A stretch of 64,000 nucleotides of DNA, from positions 57,239 to 121,238 of the forward strand of contig NZ_JAFFQD010000009.1 of assembly GCF_016918565.1 (NCBI RefSeq). Direction: 5' to 3'. The stretch comes from Desulfogranum marinum. Its GTDB lineage: Bacteria; Desulfobacterota; Desulfobulbia; Desulfobulbales; Desulfobulbaceae. Shown one piece after another: positions 19,167-27,904 of this stretch. The notes beneath the pieces are model-generated. The model saw nothing but the letters and a program-made list of their open reading frames with translations. It had not been told where the DNA came from and made no database searches. Position 1 is the stretch's first letter; every line of letters starts with the position of its first letter. The position numbers and the translations under genes are program-made.

Positions 19167-20432
19167 ATGGAAATAATGGCAATATTGAAAGCGGAGACAG
19201 CAGACTACCATGTAAAGCTTGAATCGTTGCCATATTTTTGCGAGTTGATTGCACACCGCCTGCCTCTGGAGTGTTATGTGAACCAGCTTAGGGCGCTGAG
19301 CGTCGTCCATAGTGTTCTGGAAGACCAGCTTGCCACTTCAACAAATCAACAGATTCTTAGCGTCTGGAATGATGATTTAAGAAAACTTCCCCTCCTTTTA
19401 GAGGACCTTCTCTTTTTCGAACCTAGGGTCTGCTCAGACAACATCCCTTCTATCGACTCGGCTCTGTCTATGGTGGAAAAAATCCGCTTAATAAGCATTG
19501 AACGCCCTCTCTCTCTTTTAGGATATCTTTACGTAATGGAAGGCTCGACATTGGGCAATTATATGCATCAGCCTGATATCACCGAAAGTTATCACTTAGG
19601 AGGACTCAATGGCAGTCAATATTACGCCGGCTATAAAGACAAAGTTAGAAGCCATTGGCAACAATTTGCCGACAAAATGAATAGAGTTATTAGTACTCCT
19701 GCATTGTACCCTCCTATTATTGAAGGGGCTCACGAAACATTCATTGGTTTGGAAAAGCTTTACCGCAGCTTGTTTCCTTTGAAGAAATCCAACAACACTT
19801 TTCATGTTGCCCGAATCAACCCGGAAGCCGGCAATCATCCTATCCCTACTGACAAAAGAGAAATTCAAGCAGCGCTAAACGCCAGTAACCGCTGCTGGAG
19901 CGAGTACCCCTATTATGAAAAGCGCTACGGAAAAAGGGGGAAGCGTTTTAGTGACAGTGACACTTGTTGGCTGGCTACCCTTACAGCTCTTGACCAAATT
20001 GCTCTGCAAAAACAGATTGACTGGCTTTGCCGGGTGCTCGCTGCTAGAGGAATGCCGTCTCTACTGTTAGAATCCCTCCTGTATTACCTGTCTCAGGAGC
20101 TAACAACAGCTGTCCCGGAAAACAAAGGGCTCTATCAAAAACTGCTCATCTCTGCAGACAGACTCAAACTCAATAGACTTAAAAAAATTGAGGAACAAAT
20201 TTTCAGGAACTTGGCCGAAGAGTTTGATCAATTTGTAGAATTAGACATGAGAGATGAATATAAAAAAATTGGCTTTCTACTGGTCAGCGCAGTGGTAGAT
20301 GAAAACAATGGTATCCCCGAAGCACTCAACAGTTTACACAAATGGCTGGTTGATAGCGATCGTTTCCCCGATGGCTGGATTGCTGCTGTTGAAAAAACTA
20401 TCAACAAGGCAACAAGCAAAGTTTCAGAGTAG
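19167..20432 (+). CDS. Heme-oxygenase-like protein with extra C-terminal domain
   Basis: A 421-residue protein from the ATG at 19167; a TTG 48 bp upstream in frame is the alternative. Residues 1 to about 200 match bacterial heme oxygenases of the BphO type: the proximal-His region LKAETADYHVKLE (His15), and the distal helix glycines in YVMEGSTLGNYMHQ. Such enzymes open heme to biliverdin, releasing iron and CO. Residues of about 215-421 form a mainly helical domain that I do not recognise. It is the first gene of an operon with a CarH-like B12 protein (30 bp downstream) and a histidine kinase. No bacteriophytochrome is in the window. It may supply biliverdin to a photoreceptor elsewhere or bind heme or a corrinoid as a sensor. 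Confidence 0.75.
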   Translation: MEIMAILKAETADYHVKLESLPYFCELIAHRLPLECYVNQLRALSVVHSVLEDQLATSTNQQILSVWNDDLRKLPLLLEDLLFFEPRVCSDNIPSIDSALSMVEKIRLISIERPLSLLGYLYVMEGSTLGNYMHQPDITESYHLGGLNGSQYYAGYKDKVRSHWQQFADKMNRVISTPALYPPIIEGAHETFIGLEKLYRSLFPLKKSNNTFHVARINPEAGNHPIPTDKREIQAALNASNRCWSEYPYYEKRYGKRGKRFSDSDTCWLATLTALDQIALQKQIDWLCRVLAARGMPSLLLESLLYYLSQELTTAVPENKGLYQKLLISADRLKLNRLKKIEEQIFRNLAEEFDQFVELDMRDEYKKIGFLLVSAVVDENNGIPEALNSLHKWLVDSDRFPDGWIAAVEKTINKATSKVSE

Positions 20433-20462
20433 TAGCCGACCTAAACAGACTAAGGATAGAAG

Positions 20463-21089
20463 ATGATTAAAGATGAACTCTATCAAGCCTATCTCCATGC
20501 AATCCTTAATGGTGACAGGGGAGCATGTCTCAACATTGTCACGAATCTTCTTGAAAACAAAATAAACATACGGGAGCTCTATACCCAACTCTTTCAGAAG
20601 AGCATGTACAGGATCGGCGAACTCTGGGAAATGAATAAAATAAGTGTCGCCAGGGAGCACCTGGCAACAGCAATAACCGAAAATATGCTCAGCCTCAGTT
20701 ACCCGCACCTCGTATCCGGCAGTCAATCAGCCAAAAAGGTTGTTATATCCTGCACTGCAAACGAATACCACCAAATTGGCGGCAAGATGGTAGCGGATAT
20801 ATTGGAATTTCATGGCTGGGATGCACACTTTCTCGGTGCCAACACCCCGGTTGATGAGTTGCTGCAATGTATTGATGAGGTCAAACCTGATTTGATTGGT
20901 TTGTCTCTGGCCATCTACTTCAACCTACCGGCCCTGGAAACAACTCTTGACGCAGTGTGTTCTCATTATCCAAATAGCGATATCCTTGTCGGCGGCCATG
21001 CTTTTATATGTGGTGGAACAAGTGCGCTGAACAAGTATTCAGGTACGCACTACCTAGAGTCACTTGCTCAGTTGGAAAAAAACATATAA
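20463..21089 (+). CDS. Free-standing CarH-like cobalamin-binding protein
   Basis: A 208-residue protein comprising a four-helix cap (about 1-85) and a cobalamin domain (about 92-205), without the MerR DNA-binding domain of CarH. The cap has the photoreceptor signature W-x9-E-H: Trp55 and Glu65-His66. The B12 motif is E101-x-H103-x-x-G106, the Glu variant found in CarH-type proteins rather than the Asp of methyltransferase subunits. The residue after the Trp, a His in CarH that binds cobalt after photolysis, is Glu56 here. From known family biology it may bind adenosylcobalamin and respond to light or B12. The kinase gene starts 8 bp after its stop, so the kinase is the likely output partner. 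Confidence 0.82.
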   Translation: MIKDELYQAYLHAILNGDRGACLNIVTNLLENKINIRELYTQLFQKSMYRIGELWEMNKISVAREHLATAITENMLSLSYPHLVSGSQSAKKVVISCTANEYHQIGGKMVADILEFHGWDAHFLGANTPVDELLQCIDEVKPDLIGLSLAIYFNLPALETTLDAVCSHYPNSDILVGGHAFICGGTSALNKYSGTHYLESLAQLEKNI

Positions 21090-21097
21090 TTGTCTCT

Positions 21098-22213
21098 ATG
21101 TCCTTTACCCAGCCACAATCGGAGATTGTGCTCAAATATTTTCAAGATGATGCGCCAATCCTTTATTTCTTGCTGAATGAAGGGGGGGTAGTACTATCGA
21201 TCAATAAATATTGCAGGAAACTTCTGGGTGCGAACATTGTTGGTGACAACTTTGAGGAGTTACTTGTTGACTTCCAGCAATCATTCACACTGGAAAAGTA
21301 TATCCATAAAAGCGATACGCATCATCTTCTCCATCTCAACATACCGAATTCATTGCCGAGATCATATCTTTTCACCTTTCGCAGGGTAAACGATGCCATC
21401 CTGGTATTTGGGAAAAGCGACGCAGAAGAGCTAGAGCTCCTCCGTTCGGAATTACTCCGTGCTAATCAAGAATTGAACAATCTAACACGCTCGCTCCAGA
21501 AGAAAAACGCCCAGCTCGCTCATCTCAACAGTGTCAAAAATCAATTTTTAGGAATGGCAACCCACGACCTGCGTAAACCTATATCGGTGATCCTTACGTA
21601 CACTGAGTTTTTGCTTGATGAAACCAGTGAGCAGCTTAACAGCGAACATACCGGTTTTCTCAACAAAATTGAAAATTCCGCCCTATTCATGAAACGACTG
21701 GTCAATGACTTCCTCGATGTCAGCGCCATTGAAGCTGGGCATTTTCATCTCAACATCACCCAGGTGAACCCTGCAGAGATATTGGAAAAGAGTCTTGTTT
21801 CGGCAAGGATTCCAGCGAGTAAAAAAAGGGTCGATCTGGACGTGAAGATCCAGACGGGACTTTCACAAATTCCAGTGGACGCAGATAAAATAGAACAGGT
21901 TATGAGTAACCTGATCGGCAATGCCATTGAACATGCACCGCTTGGCACAACTGTGTCTGTTGCCTTACAGGAAACGGAAAACAAAATTCTTTTTTCGGTG
22001 GAGGATAGAGGGGATGGCATGAGCCGGGAGGCAATTAAAAAGATCTTTAGTCCTTTCTCTAGAAGCAGTTCAACCAAGACGGGAAGCGAAAAAAGCACTG
22101 GTTTGGGACTAACAATATCTCGTAAAATAATCGACGCTCATCAAGGTAAAATTGTCGCTGAAAGTGAGGAAGGCAGAGGTACATGCTTTATCGTATATTT
22201 GAATAAAAAATAG
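21098..22213 (+). CDS. PAS histidine kinase, partner of CarH-like protein
   Basis: A cytoplasmic kinase of 371 residues from the ATG at 21098 (MSFTQPQSE). A longer in-frame version begins at 21008 inside the preceding gene. A divergent PAS domain covers about 10-105, followed by a coiled coil (ELLRSELLRANQELNNLTRS), the H-box FLGMATHDLRKPISVILTY and an ATPase domain with NLIGNAIEHAP (N box), EDRGDGMS (G1) and STGLGLTISRKI (G2). There is no membrane segment or receiver. The close spacing suggests that it takes its signal by binding the B12 protein. The only nearby receivers are in the divergent cluster (REC-LuxR and the hybrid kinase). Confidence 0.88.
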   Translation: MSFTQPQSEIVLKYFQDDAPILYFLLNEGGVVLSINKYCRKLLGANIVGDNFEELLVDFQQSFTLEKYIHKSDTHHLLHLNIPNSLPRSYLFTFRRVNDAILVFGKSDAEELELLRSELLRANQELNNLTRSLQKKNAQLAHLNSVKNQFLGMATHDLRKPISVILTYTEFLLDETSEQLNSEHTGFLNKIENSALFMKRLVNDFLDVSAIEAGHFHLNITQVNPAEILEKSLVSARIPASKKRVDLDVKIQTGLSQIPVDADKIEQVMSNLIGNAIEHAPLGTTVSVALQETENKILFSVEDRGDGMSREAIKKIFSPFSRSSSTKTGSEKSTGLGLTISRKIIDAHQGKIVAESEEGRGTCFIVYLNKK

Positions 22214-22465
22214 ACTTAGAATAATCTACAAGCGGTATCCGTTAAATTTCTAACACATACATGAATAGTGTTGTACGAATCATTATTTGTTGATGTTACG
22301 AGTAGAAGTTCTTTTTTCAAACAAATCTTCTCCACCCTTTTCTCTCAAATGGTTTTGCTTATTTTTCCGCTGAATCAGCTGAGTATGGAGCTTGTGAGGG
22401 AAGCATTGCATGTCGCTTTTTTAAAGGACCACTATGCAGGGTACGAAAGATACCCCGCACAGAGC

Positions 22466-23767
22466 TTATTCAACCATTTTATTAGGCAGGAAGGAAACAA
22501 TCTCAGGAAAGGCAGTGATCATGATCACCATCAAAATCATAATCAAAAAAAAGGGAAAAGTAGCCTTAAGAATATTGCCTACTTTTTCATTGGAAATGCC
22601 TTCTATCACAAAGATACTGAATCCTACCGGCGGCGTTATTTGCGATAACTCCACCATAAAAACAAGAAAAATACCAAACCAAAGCGGATCAAAACCGGCA
22701 GCAATAATAATTGGCAGGACAATGGGCAAGGTCATGACCACGATGGAAATGCCGTCAAGGATCATACCCAGGATGAGGTACATGATAGCCACGACAAAAA
22801 TCAAAAGATATGGCGAAAGGCCAAGCCCTGATATGTACAAACTCAGTGCCCTTGCAATACCAACAAATCCGACCACCTGAGAAAGAAATGCCGCACCGAC
22901 GATAATAAACGAGATCATCGAGGTTGTTTTCACTGCGGAAAGCACGGCTTGCCTAAAATTGGCTACAGTCAGATTTTTAAACCAAAGGGCAAGCCCAAAG
23001 GCACCGACAACACCTATTGCCGCAGCTTCCGTAGGGGTGGTTATCCCCATGTAGATTCCACCAAGAACAATAAAGATAAGCAGCAGGACTGGAAACAATT
23101 CCTGTGAGGATTTAATTTTATCCCGCAGCGTATATTTTTCCTGATCCTCCGGCATGACGCCTGGATTGATGATGGCCCGTATTGCAATATACAGTGCATA
23201 TGCAGAAGCCAACAACAAGCCGGGGACCACACCGGCAATAAACAGCTTACCAATGGAGGTGTCCGAAAGGATACCATAGATAATCATGATCAGGCTGGGC
23301 GGAATCAGAAAGCCGAGTGTACCTGCACCAGCTAAAGAGCCGATGGCAATGCTCCTGTCATAGCCTCTTTTCGAGAGCTCATCCAAGGTTATCTTCCCTA
23401 CCGTTGCAGTGGTAGCAGCGCTGGATCCTGAAACCGCAGCAAAAAGCGAGCAGGCGACAACATTAATATGAAGCAGCCTCCCCGGGATATTTGACAACCA
23501 TGGTTGTAGACCATTAAGCAGGCGAGTGGAAATCTGGGTCCGGTACAGGATTTCTCCCATCAGGATAAAAAGGGGCAAGGCTGTCAACGACCAGGAATTG
23601 GTACTGTTCCAAATAGAATTTGCAAGCAGGCCACCAATTTTGTCCCAAATAGAAATAGTCGGCGGCAGGTTGAGATCAAACAGAAGCATACCTGCCACAC
23701 CTGAAGCCATCAGTGAAAATCCTATCCACAATCCGGACAGCAGCAGTAAAAACATGATTCCGAACAA
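22466..23767 (-). CDS. dctM: TRAP transporter large permease (DctM type)
   Basis: A 433-residue integral membrane protein with about 12 membrane segments, the Na+-coupled transport subunit of a TRAP importer. Typical blocks are PLFILMGEILYRTQIS, the conserved SGSSAATTATVGKI and GSLAGAGTLGFLIPPS, and GITTPTEAAAIGV. It lies downstream of the DctQ gene (14 bp) and DctP gene. The whole set follows pxpC, so 5-oxoproline or a related acid is the inferred substrate. Confidence 0.93.
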   Translation of the reverse strand: MFGIMFLLLLSGLWIGFSLMASGVAGMLLFDLNLPPTISIWDKIGGLLANSIWNSTNSWSLTALPLFILMGEILYRTQISTRLLNGLQPWLSNIPGRLLHINVVACSLFAAVSGSSAATTATVGKITLDELSKRGYDRSIAIGSLAGAGTLGFLIPPSLIMIIYGILSDTSIGKLFIAGVVPGLLLASAYALYIAIRAIINPGVMPEDQEKYTLRDKIKSSQELFPVLLLIFIVLGGIYMGITTPTEAAAIGVVGAFGLALWFKNLTVANFRQAVLSAVKTTSMISFIIVGAAFLSQVVGFVGIARALSLYISGLGLSPYLLIFVVAIMYLILGMILDGISIVVMTLPIVLPIIIAAGFDPLWFGIFLVFMVELSQITPPVGFSIFVIEGISNEKVGNILKATFPFFLIMILMVIMITAFPEIVSFLPNKMVE

Positions 23768-23781
23768 GGCAAAGGTCAGGA

Positions 23782-24273
23782 TTAACGGGTCGGAAATGAT
23801 AACAGCCTCCTTAGGAAACCGCTTGCCAGTTGCAGGATGAAGAGCAACAGGCCCACAGGGATAACCAGCTGGGGAATAAAAATAGGCGTTTCGGAGATCG
23901 AATCAGCAGTCATACCCAAATCCCAGACATCATAGGTCATCAGCACCGAGTGATACAGGGCAAAGCAGGATAGGACAAGGGCAATCAGTAAAACCAGCAA
24001 ATCTAATATACGTTGCCCCTCTTGAGATAATCTGCTTCTGACAATGCTGATTCGGATATGAGCGCCCTCTTTCATGGAAAAGGCGAGACCCGACATGACA
24101 ACAGCCACAAAAAAATAAGCGCTGTACTCGTCGCTGATCAGGGTTGAAGCGTTAAACACGGTACGTGCTACGATTTCAACCACTATAAGGAGCACAATCA
24201 GGATCATAAACAGGCCGGAGACATACCCTCCGGCCCGTGAAATTGACTCAATGATAGCAATGAGCTTTTTCAT
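23782..24273 (-). CDS. dctQ: TRAP transporter small permease (DctQ type)
   Basis: A 163-residue membrane protein with four predicted helices, the small TRAP subunit. The family pattern is seen in VVEIVARTVFNASTLISDEYSAYFFVAVVMSGLAFSMKEGAHIRI, read here as the R-x-x-F, E-x-x-x-Y and H-I-R-I segments. It overlaps the end of dctP by one base and precedes dctM. It links the binding protein to the large permease. Confidence 0.9.
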   Translation of the reverse strand: MKKLIAIIESISRAGGYVSGLFMILIVLLIVVEIVARTVFNASTLISDEYSAYFFVAVVMSGLAFSMKEGAHIRISIVRSRLSQEGQRILDLLVLLIALVLSCFALYHSVLMTYDVWDLGMTADSISETPIFIPQLVIPVGLLLFILQLASGFLRRLLSFPTR

Positions 24274-25253
24274 TACTTTATGTATTTTCCAAGAACAGCG
24301 GCTTCAGCTTTTTTAGCCTTTTCCAGAAACTTTTGCTGGATCTGAGCAGCAGCAGCATCCAGTTCTGCGGTAAAGGCAGCATCTTCCATGGACACAGAAA
24401 TACCCTTTTCTTTAATAGTTTGCAGAGCCTCTTCACTTCTTGCCTGGGAATTTTTCCACTGCGCGGTCTCCGTTTCCTCTGCGGCTTTCACCATTGCTTC
24501 CTGCTGCTCAGGAGTCAGTGCATTCCAGTAATCGAGATTAATGGTGACCATGTTCAATGGGTAGGCGTAATTAATAGGTTTAAAATTACTGAGAACTTCC
24601 CAGAACTTCCCGTTTTTGGCAGATTCAGAAGAAGTAAGTACGGAATCGATCATACCTGTGCGCAAAGAAGCATACACTTCCCCCCAAGGCATTGACAGCG
24701 GCATGCCGCCCATTGCTTTGAGAAATTCCGCCCCGTTTTTATCATAGGTGCGAGTCTTGATACCTTGTATGTCGGCGGCACTGTTGATAACCTTTTTGGT
24801 GACAAGTCCACTAGGTGGCCATGGTGCGGCATAGAGTAACTTCTGATTCCATTTGGTAGCAGCCTTTTCGTAGAGCGGCCTGGTATCGTTATACAGGGCA
24901 CGGGCATCATCGTAGGATCTAACAAGGCGCGGCAAAGAGCTTACGCCGAAGACGTGTGAGCTCCCTGCCACTACGCCCATGAGGATGTCTGACATCGGAA
25001 CCTGTCCGTCTTTCACGACCTTAAGCAGTTCCGGTCCCTTAAAACCTAGGCTGCCGCCGGGATGAACGGTTATGAGCACGGAACCATTGGTATGGGTTTC
25101 CACTCGTTTGGCGAAATCCATAGCACCTTGGGTGTGGAAGCTTGTCGCGCCGTACACTGCATTAAGGTCGAGTTTTGTGGGGGCGGCCGAAACTGCACCG
25201 GCAGAAAAAAAGACAAGGGCTGTAACAGCTAACAACGTTTTCAATCTGTTCAT
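24273..25253 (-). CDS. dctP: TRAP transporter solute-binding protein (DctP type)
   Basis: A 326-residue periplasmic binding protein. A Sec signal peptide covers about residues 1-23 (MNRLKTLLAVTALVFFSAGA). The DctP fold is supported by FHTQGAMDFAKRVETHTNG and the selectivity region IQGIKTRTYDKNGAEFLKAMGG, which contains the Arg that salt-bridges a carboxylate ligand. It is followed by ASLRTGMIDSVLTS. It lies 116 bp after pxpC in the same direction, so it probably captures 5-oxoproline or another acid for the pxp pathway. The ligand is inference. Confidence 0.92.
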   Translation of the reverse strand: MNRLKTLLAVTALVFFSAGAVSAAPTKLDLNAVYGATSFHTQGAMDFAKRVETHTNGSVLITVHPGGSLGFKGPELLKVVKDGQVPMSDILMGVVAGSSHVFGVSSLPRLVRSYDDARALYNDTRPLYEKAATKWNQKLLYAAPWPPSGLVTKKVINSAADIQGIKTRTYDKNGAEFLKAMGGMPLSMPWGEVYASLRTGMIDSVLTSSESAKNGKFWEVLSNFKPINYAYPLNMVTINLDYWNALTPEQQEAMVKAAEETETAQWKNSQARSEEALQTIKEKGISVSMEDAAFTAELDAAAAQIQQKFLEKAKKAEAAVLGKYIK

Positions 25254-25369
25254 GAAGTGCGTACTCCTGTGTTGAGGATTGACTGAATGTATATGAAGGT
25301 TAAGGATCAGTACGTGTGAACTCTACTTACGACCTGAAGTGTGGTTGTTCGCTTCCTTTTCCTGACTCG

Positions 25370-26410
25370 CTATATCTGGCGGAGGAAGTTCATAATCTTC
25401 TCGTTGAATATCTCACTTTTATAATACTGTTTGCCCAAGACGGCAAATGATTGCTCACCACTATATTCGTCTTTTAGTAAACTGAGCAATTCTTTGTTTT
25501 TCCGCTCAATATCGCGAGCTTCTTCAATGGAAACTTTCCGGAATCGGATAGTGTCCCCCGGCATTGCCTGTGCGATTTTTGCGATATCGTCTCGTATGAC
25601 GGTTGCAATTTTTGCGTAACCGCCTACAGTTTGCTCAGAAAGCAGGATTATTGGATCACCTCCTTCTGGAATCTGCACTCCACCTGGAAGACTTGGTTCA
25701 GAAATAATACTTGCCGGCATTGTTTTTTTACGTTCTATCGTAGGTCCTTTCAGTCTGTACCCCATCCGATTAGCCTGTGGGGTAATGGTGAATTGTTGAC
25801 TGAAAAAAAGCTCCAATCCCTGATCGAAATAATCATCTTGTGGACCTGGAATAGCACGGAGCTCCCAGTGAGAGCTGTACGTTGGTCTGTAGGCGACAGG
25901 AATAACTCTATTTTCGAATGTATCCCTATCTATCTGCTGTTCGCAGGAAGCCAATATATCGCCGGCCACAAGAGGACGTCCTTCATGCCCGCCCAATCGG
26001 CCGTCTGTATAGCAGGAGCGACTCCCCATAATTACCGGTACATCTATTCCACCATTAATGCCTAGGTAGGCTCGACAACCAGCCTCAGCATGCCCAATCG
26101 TCACAACATCACCTTTGACAACTGGAAAAGATGACCAGTTTTTGACGATGGTAGCGTTGAGTGTGATGGGCATGGCTGCACCGGTGACAGCCAGTGTGCA
26201 TGGAGCCAGTATTTCAAGAACCGGCCCGCTCATGGTCATTTCCAGCACAGCACAGTTTTCATGATTGCCTAACAATACATTTACTGTTTGCGCCGCAAAC
26301 CTGTCCAACGCGCCGCTGGGGGGCACTCCGTAACGCTGGTATCCGAATCTACCGAGATCCTGGACAGTGGAGTATGCTCCAGGCCGGCTAATTTTAAACG
26401 CTGCAGGCAT
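25370..26410 (-). CDS. pxpC: 5-oxoprolinase subunit C
   Basis: A 346-residue member of the biotin-dependent carboxyltransferase/KipA/PxpC family. With PxpA and PxpB it forms the bacterial ATP-dependent 5-oxoprolinase, which opens 5-oxoproline to glutamate. Family blocks are FKISRPGAYSTVQDLGRFGYQ, the GGIDVPVIMGSRS segment and the C-terminal GDPIILLSEQTVGGYAKIATV. Its ATG overlaps the stop of pxpB, showing tight coupling. Length is normal. Confidence 0.92.
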   Translation of the reverse strand: MPAAFKISRPGAYSTVQDLGRFGYQRYGVPPSGALDRFAAQTVNVLLGNHENCAVLEMTMSGPVLEILAPCTLAVTGAAMPITLNATIVKNWSSFPVVKGDVVTIGHAEAGCRAYLGINGGIDVPVIMGSRSCYTDGRLGGHEGRPLVAGDILASCEQQIDRDTFENRVIPVAYRPTYSSHWELRAIPGPQDDYFDQGLELFFSQQFTITPQANRMGYRLKGPTIERKKTMPASIISEPSLPGGVQIPEGGDPIILLSEQTVGGYAKIATVIRDDIAKIAQAMPGDTIRFRKVSIEEARDIERKNKELLSLLKDEYSGEQSFAVLGKQYYKSEIFNEKIMNFLRQI

Positions 26411-27126
26411 CAGGTCGTTTCAGTTTGTAATGCAAAAAAATCTTGCCGGGAAACAGGGATGAAACGAAGTTGATCACCTGCTTTGACAAGAAAAGGGTTA
26501 GAGCGAAGCGGATCAAAAAGTTTATAAGGGCATCTCCCTATTAATTGCCATCCACCGGGACTGTCAATGGGATAAATACCGGTTTGATTGTTAGCGATGC
26601 CTACTGATCCTGCAGGAACAAGCGTTCTTGGCGTTGCAAGCCGTGGCGTATGCAGTTTTTCGGAGAGACCGCCAAGATAAGGAAAACCCGGCGTAAATCC
26701 GATCATGTAAACTGGATACAGTGTTCCCGAATGTATGCTGATCACTTGATCGACGGACAATCCATTGTGGGTTGCCACGTACTCCAGATCTTCTCCAAAT
26801 TCCCCGCCATAGCACACTGGAATTTCAACTATTTCAGCATTCAAGTCTATAGCGCTTTCCACATCACCATACAGGATCACAAGCTTTTCCTGTAACTTGG
26901 GCATATCGACTACCAGTGGCTCATACACTAAAACCAAAGATCTGTACGAGGGTATTATTTCGACAATCCCCTCAGGTAAATCATCTTCAAGTAATCTGCA
27001 GAAGGCATGTATTTTTTGATTGGTTTCCAGATCAATCTCAGCACTGAATTCGACCAGTAACCCTCTTTCTCCAACATGCCGAAAAACAGGTTGAGAAAAT
27101 ATGGTATGTTGCTTTTCTTTATCCAT
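26410..27126 (-). CDS. pxpB: 5-oxoprolinase subunit B
   Basis: A 238-residue KipI/PxpB family protein (cyclophilin-like fold), the partner of PxpC. Typical are FRHVGERGLLVEFS near the N-terminus, EIPVCYGGEFGEDL and YMIGFTPGFPYLGGLSEKLHTPRLATPR, with VGIANNQTGIYPIDSPGGWQLIGR. I chose the ATG at 27126, which overlaps the pxpA stop in an ATGGATAA arrangement. A TTG at 27141 is the longer alternative. It is the middle gene of pxpABC. Confidence 0.92.
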   Translation of the reverse strand: MDKEKQHTIFSQPVFRHVGERGLLVEFSAEIDLETNQKIHAFCRLLEDDLPEGIVEIIPSYRSLVLVYEPLVVDMPKLQEKLVILYGDVESAIDLNAEIVEIPVCYGGEFGEDLEYVATHNGLSVDQVISIHSGTLYPVYMIGFTPGFPYLGGLSEKLHTPRLATPRTLVPAGSVGIANNQTGIYPIDSPGGWQLIGRCPYKLFDPLRSNPFLVKAGDQLRFIPVSRQDFFALQTETT

Positions 27127-27904
27127 TTTGCGAAGGATCAAGCGCTGGTTTCACATTTATACCTGCTTTTTCCAAAGTTTTCCGGATAGTTCTCACCAGG
27201 GTTCCCGCATGGATTGTATCTCCGTGCAAACACAGTGTTTCAATTTCGATTTCGATGATATTGCCCGATGTATCGACGATCTTCCCTTCTTCTGCCATCA
27301 TCAAAGCACGTTCTGCGATTTCGGAAGGATCGGTCTTGACAGAACCCTCCTGGCCACGGGGGGCAAGATTACCATCGGGGGTATATGCCCTATCCGGAAA
27401 AGCTTCGTATATAACACGGAGTCCGAACTCCTCCCCTACCTTTGCCATGATCTTTCCCTTTTCGCCGGCCAGGGCAATAAAGGCAATATCCGAACTGACG
27501 CTGACAATTCCTTCAGCAATCGATTTGGCGATGTCTTCGTTTTCAACGGCTTTGAGGTAGAGGCTGCCATGGGGTTTTACATGACTGACCCTGGTATTAT
27601 GAACATTGCAGAAACCCTGAAGTGCGCCTACCTGATATATAATGTAATTGCGAATTTCCACAGGGGTGAGATTCATTGGCCTACGACCAAAACCCATGAG
27701 ATCGGGATAGCCTGGATGCGCACCGGTATTGACGTTGTGTGCAATTGCCATACGAATGGTACGATCCATAACCATAGGATCACCAGCATGCCATCCACAG
27801 GCAATGTTTGCCGAAGTGATATGCGGCATGACCTCATCATCGGCTCCCATCTGGTAAGCACCGAAACTTTCTCCCATATCGCAATTGAGGTCAATCTGTT
27901 TCAT
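27119..27904 (-). CDS. pxpA: 5-oxoprolinase subunit A (LamB/YcsF family)
   Basis: A 261-residue LamB/YcsF family protein, the first gene of pxpABC. It begins MKQIDLNCDMGESFGAY, the hallmark of the family, and has NIACGWHAGDPMVM and GAHPGYPDLMGFGRRPM with the conserved acidic and His residues. Together with PxpB and PxpC it hydrolyses 5-oxoproline with ATP. The ribosome site GGGAG lies 8 bp before the ATG. The promoter region holds an inverted repeat (27970-27995) between this gene and the divergent GntR gene, which is likely to control it. Confidence 0.94.
   Translation of the reverse strand: MKQIDLNCDMGESFGAYQMGADDEVMPHITSANIACGWHAGDPMVMDRTIRMAIAHNVNTGAHPGYPDLMGFGRRPMNLTPVEIRNYIIYQVGALQGFCNVHNTRVSHVKPHGSLYLKAVENEDIAKSIAEGIVSVSSDIAFIALAGEKGKIMAKVGEEFGLRVIYEAFPDRAYTPDGNLAPRGQEGSVKTDPSEIAERALMMAEEGKIVDTSGNIIEIEIETLCLHGDTIHAGTLVRTIRKTLEKAGINVKPALDPSQNG

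Noticed and set aside
19167..20432. Bacteriophytochrome operon
   Set aside because: A heme oxygenase often accompanies a phytochrome, but no phytochrome chromophore-binding (PAS-GAF-PHY) protein is encoded nearby; the adjacent kinase has only a short PAS region.
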